Shown here: positions 32,163 to 33,521 of the stretch, piece by piece | Numbering within the stretch: the first letter of the stretch is position 1 | Layout: each line of letters opens with the position of its first letter | NCBI GenBank assembly: GCA_003242085.1 | Contig: QBML01000046.1 | Coordinates: 1-33,521, forward strand | From: Pseudanabaena frigida | GTDB taxonomy: Bacteria > Cyanobacteriota > Cyanobacteriia > Pseudanabaenales > Pseudanabaenaceae | DNA: 33,521 nt | Direction: 5' to 3' | Position numbers and translations under genes: made by a program | Notes under the pieces: model-generated | Databases searched by the model: none | The model's input: the letters and a program-made list of their open reading frames with translations, nothing else | Told to the model about the DNA's origin: nothing

Positions 32163-33357
32163 CAAAACCTGTGGCTGCTTCTTCGATCGCCATTTTGTGC
32201 ATGATTTTCGCTAGCTCGGCAGCGACTTCAGGGCGGGAAAACTCAGGGGGCGGACATTCGCCACGTCGGAGCATTTCGCGGACTTTCGTACCTGATAGAT
32301 GTACTCTTTCTTCAGGAAGACTGGCACTTGTTTTAGTAGTTGCCATGCCTTGAGTGCGCTTGCAATAGAAAGCATGTTCAAACATCAAAGGAATGATGCC
32401 TAGTTCGCCATCTTCAAACTCATAGAAAATATGTTGCGCGTCGTAAGTTCCGTAATAGTCGCCCACACCCGCATGATCGCGCCCGACGATAAAGTGAGTG
32501 CAACCATAGTTTTTGCGAATCAAAGCGTGGAAAATTGCCTCACGAGGTCCCGCGTAGCGCATCGCCGCAGGATTAATCGCCAAGGTGACGCGATCTAAGG
32601 GGAAATAATGCTCCAACATGATTTCATAGCAGCGCATCCGCACATCGGCAGGCACGTCATCACTCTTAGTTGCGCCGACTAGAGGATGCAAGAATAAACC
32701 ATCGACGATTTCTAGCGCACATTTTTGGATATATTCATGGGCGCGGTGGATCGGGTTACGGGTTTGAAAACCAACCACTGTCCGCCAGCCCTTTTGAATA
32801 AATAGTTCGCGAGAGTCAGCAGGATCGATTTGATAGGTGGGGAAAAGTGGATGAGAGCGACGCTCTAGCAGCCAAACATCACCCGCGAGGTAAATTTCAC
32901 CTTGGGCATAGACAACTTTGACCCCAGGATGGCGATCTTCGTTAGTACGGTAGACATGGAGAGCTTCTTTAAGTTTGTCGTACTTATATTTCTCGCTGAG
33001 TTCCAACACACCTATAAAAACACCATTCGGATCGTCGAGGCGGATTAAACTGCCTACGCTTAAAGTTTCGGAAACTTCGGAAGTGACTGGCAAGGTGATC
33101 GGAATTGACCAAGGCAATCCATTGGCAAGACGCATATTTAAAACGACAGACTCATAGTCATCTTTGCCTAAAAAGCCAGTGAGTGGGCTAAAGCCACCGA
33201 TCGCAATTAGTTCGAGGTCGGAGAGGGCGCGTTCGGTCAATTGCACACGCGGCAAGTGGTCAGCTTTGCTATAAAAAACTTCTTTTTGGGCTTCTGAGGC
33301 AATGCGATCGATCAGTTGACCACCATGCGGTGCGATGCTTTTGAGTTGTCGAGCCAT
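32155..33357 (-). CDS. sat: Sulfate adenylyltransferase (ATP sulfurylase)
   Basis: ATP sulfurylase activates sulfate with ATP to form APS, the first step of sulfate assimilation. From the ATG at 33357 ([13 protein letters not shown]) the product is 400 residues, typical of the single-domain enzyme; a frame extended to 33453 adds 32 residues without family likeness. Key motifs are the nucleotide-binding [17 protein letters not shown] (Gln198, Arg200, Asn201, His204, His207) and [13 protein letters not shown] (291-303), plus [16 protein letters not shown]. No C-terminal APS kinase domain is present, so APS kinase or APS reductase must be encoded elsewhere. It is cytoplasmic. The palindrome at 33469 lies just upstream of its promoter region. 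Confidence 0.97.
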   Translation of the reverse strand: MARQLKSIAPHGGQLIDRIASEAQKEVFYSKADHLPRVQLTERALSDLELIAIGGFSPLTGFLGKDDYESVVLNMRLANGLPWSIPITLPVTSEVSETLSVGSLIRLDDPNGVFIGVLELSEKYKYDKLKEALHVYRTNEDRHPGVKVVYAQGEIYLAGDVWLLERRSHPLFPTYQIDPADSRELFIQKGWRTVVGFQTRNPIHRAHEYIQKCALEIVDGLFLHPLVGATKSDDVPADVRMRCYEIMLEHYFPLDRVTLAINPAAMRYAGPREAIFHALIRKNYGCTHFIVGRDHAGVGDYYGTYDAQHIFYEFEDGELGIIPLMFEHAFYCKRTQGMATTKTSASLPEERVHLSGTKVREMLRRGECPPPEFSRPEVAAELAKIMHKMAIEEAATGFEI

Positions 33358-33468
33358 GACTTTTAAGTTTAAACGGTTGAAAATATTAGGTGTTCTTAGA
33401 CTGCGATCGGCATTGCTTGGCAAGGCAGATCTTACTCTTAATAGCTTTAGCAAAGTAAGTTAAGACAT

Positions 33469-33521
33469 AAAACCCAGAAGAGAGTTGCGGCGCAAAGCGC
33501 CGCAACTCTCTTCTGGGTTTT
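33469..33521. repeat. Perfect palindrome, 25-bp arms (copy J), at the window edge
   Basis: Arms 33469-33493 and 33497-33521 pair perfectly around an aaa loop: block aaaaccca, copy-specific gaagagagtt, core gcggcgc. The copy-specific part matches that of copy D at 15757. The element may extend beyond the window. Confidence 0.92.

Overview
The window looks like a piece of a filamentous cyanobacterial chromosome, most plausibly a Pseudanabaena-type organism. The HIP1 octamer gcgatcgc recurs in many genes. Several proteins are of cyanobacterial type: a DUF1997 protein, a VKOR-like thioredoxin domain, a topoisomerase I with a Lys/Thr/Ala tail, a pilMNO-pilQ cluster with no pilP, CsaB, and a gas-vesicle GvpL/GvpF-type protein. 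Genus assignment is inference; the cyanobacterial assignment is solid.

Layout. 1-5.1 kb: a truncated AAA-type ATPase fragment, an M20 amidohydrolase, a GvpL/F protein and a DUF1997 protein on the minus strand, then a large membrane protein and RidA on the plus strand. 5.1-9.4 kb: a bifunctional class II aldolase/short-chain dehydrogenase, a small protein resembling archaeal CTP-dependent riboflavin kinase, and a short-form pyruvate kinase. 9.4-13.9 kb: a membrane-anchored SpoIIE/RsbU-type phosphatase and topA. 14-17.7 kb: an exported CPHC thioredoxin-like protein, a family 4 glycosyltransferase, a helical basic small protein, a TPR protein and an unrecognised 50-residue protein. 17.9 kb: tRNA-Thr(GGT). 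18.2-23.5 kb: the type IV pilus genes pilM-pilN-pilO-pilQ on the minus strand, with a consensus promoter before pilM. 23.6-25.5 kb: a secreted DUF4168-like protein and prfB. prfB uses a +1 programmed frameshift at CTT-TGA-C, so its true start lies upstream of the simple open frame. 25.5-26.4 kb: a gene-poor stretch packed with palindromic repeats, including a MITE-like insertion inside another repeat. 26.4-29.5 kb: two tandem single-domain FHA proteins, a small membrane protein, csaB and a solo Phd/YefM antitoxin-like gene. 29.5-33.5 kb: a single-chain enzyme fusing an adenine methyltransferase to a BsuBI/PstI-type endonuclease, then ATP sulfurylase (sat).

How the genes work together. The only clear multi-gene machine is the type IV pilus assembly set: PilM, PilN and PilO form the inner-membrane alignment complex and PilQ the outer-membrane secretin. 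Most other genes are single housekeeping or metabolic units separated by hairpins. The window's most unusual non-coding feature is a family of near-perfect palindromes. They share outer blocks (aaaaccca/tgggtttt) and a GC-rich core (gcggcgc, 3-nt loop, gcgccgc), but the arm between differs in every copy and is compensated on the other side. Several sit directly against gene ends, and related hairpins contain stop codons.
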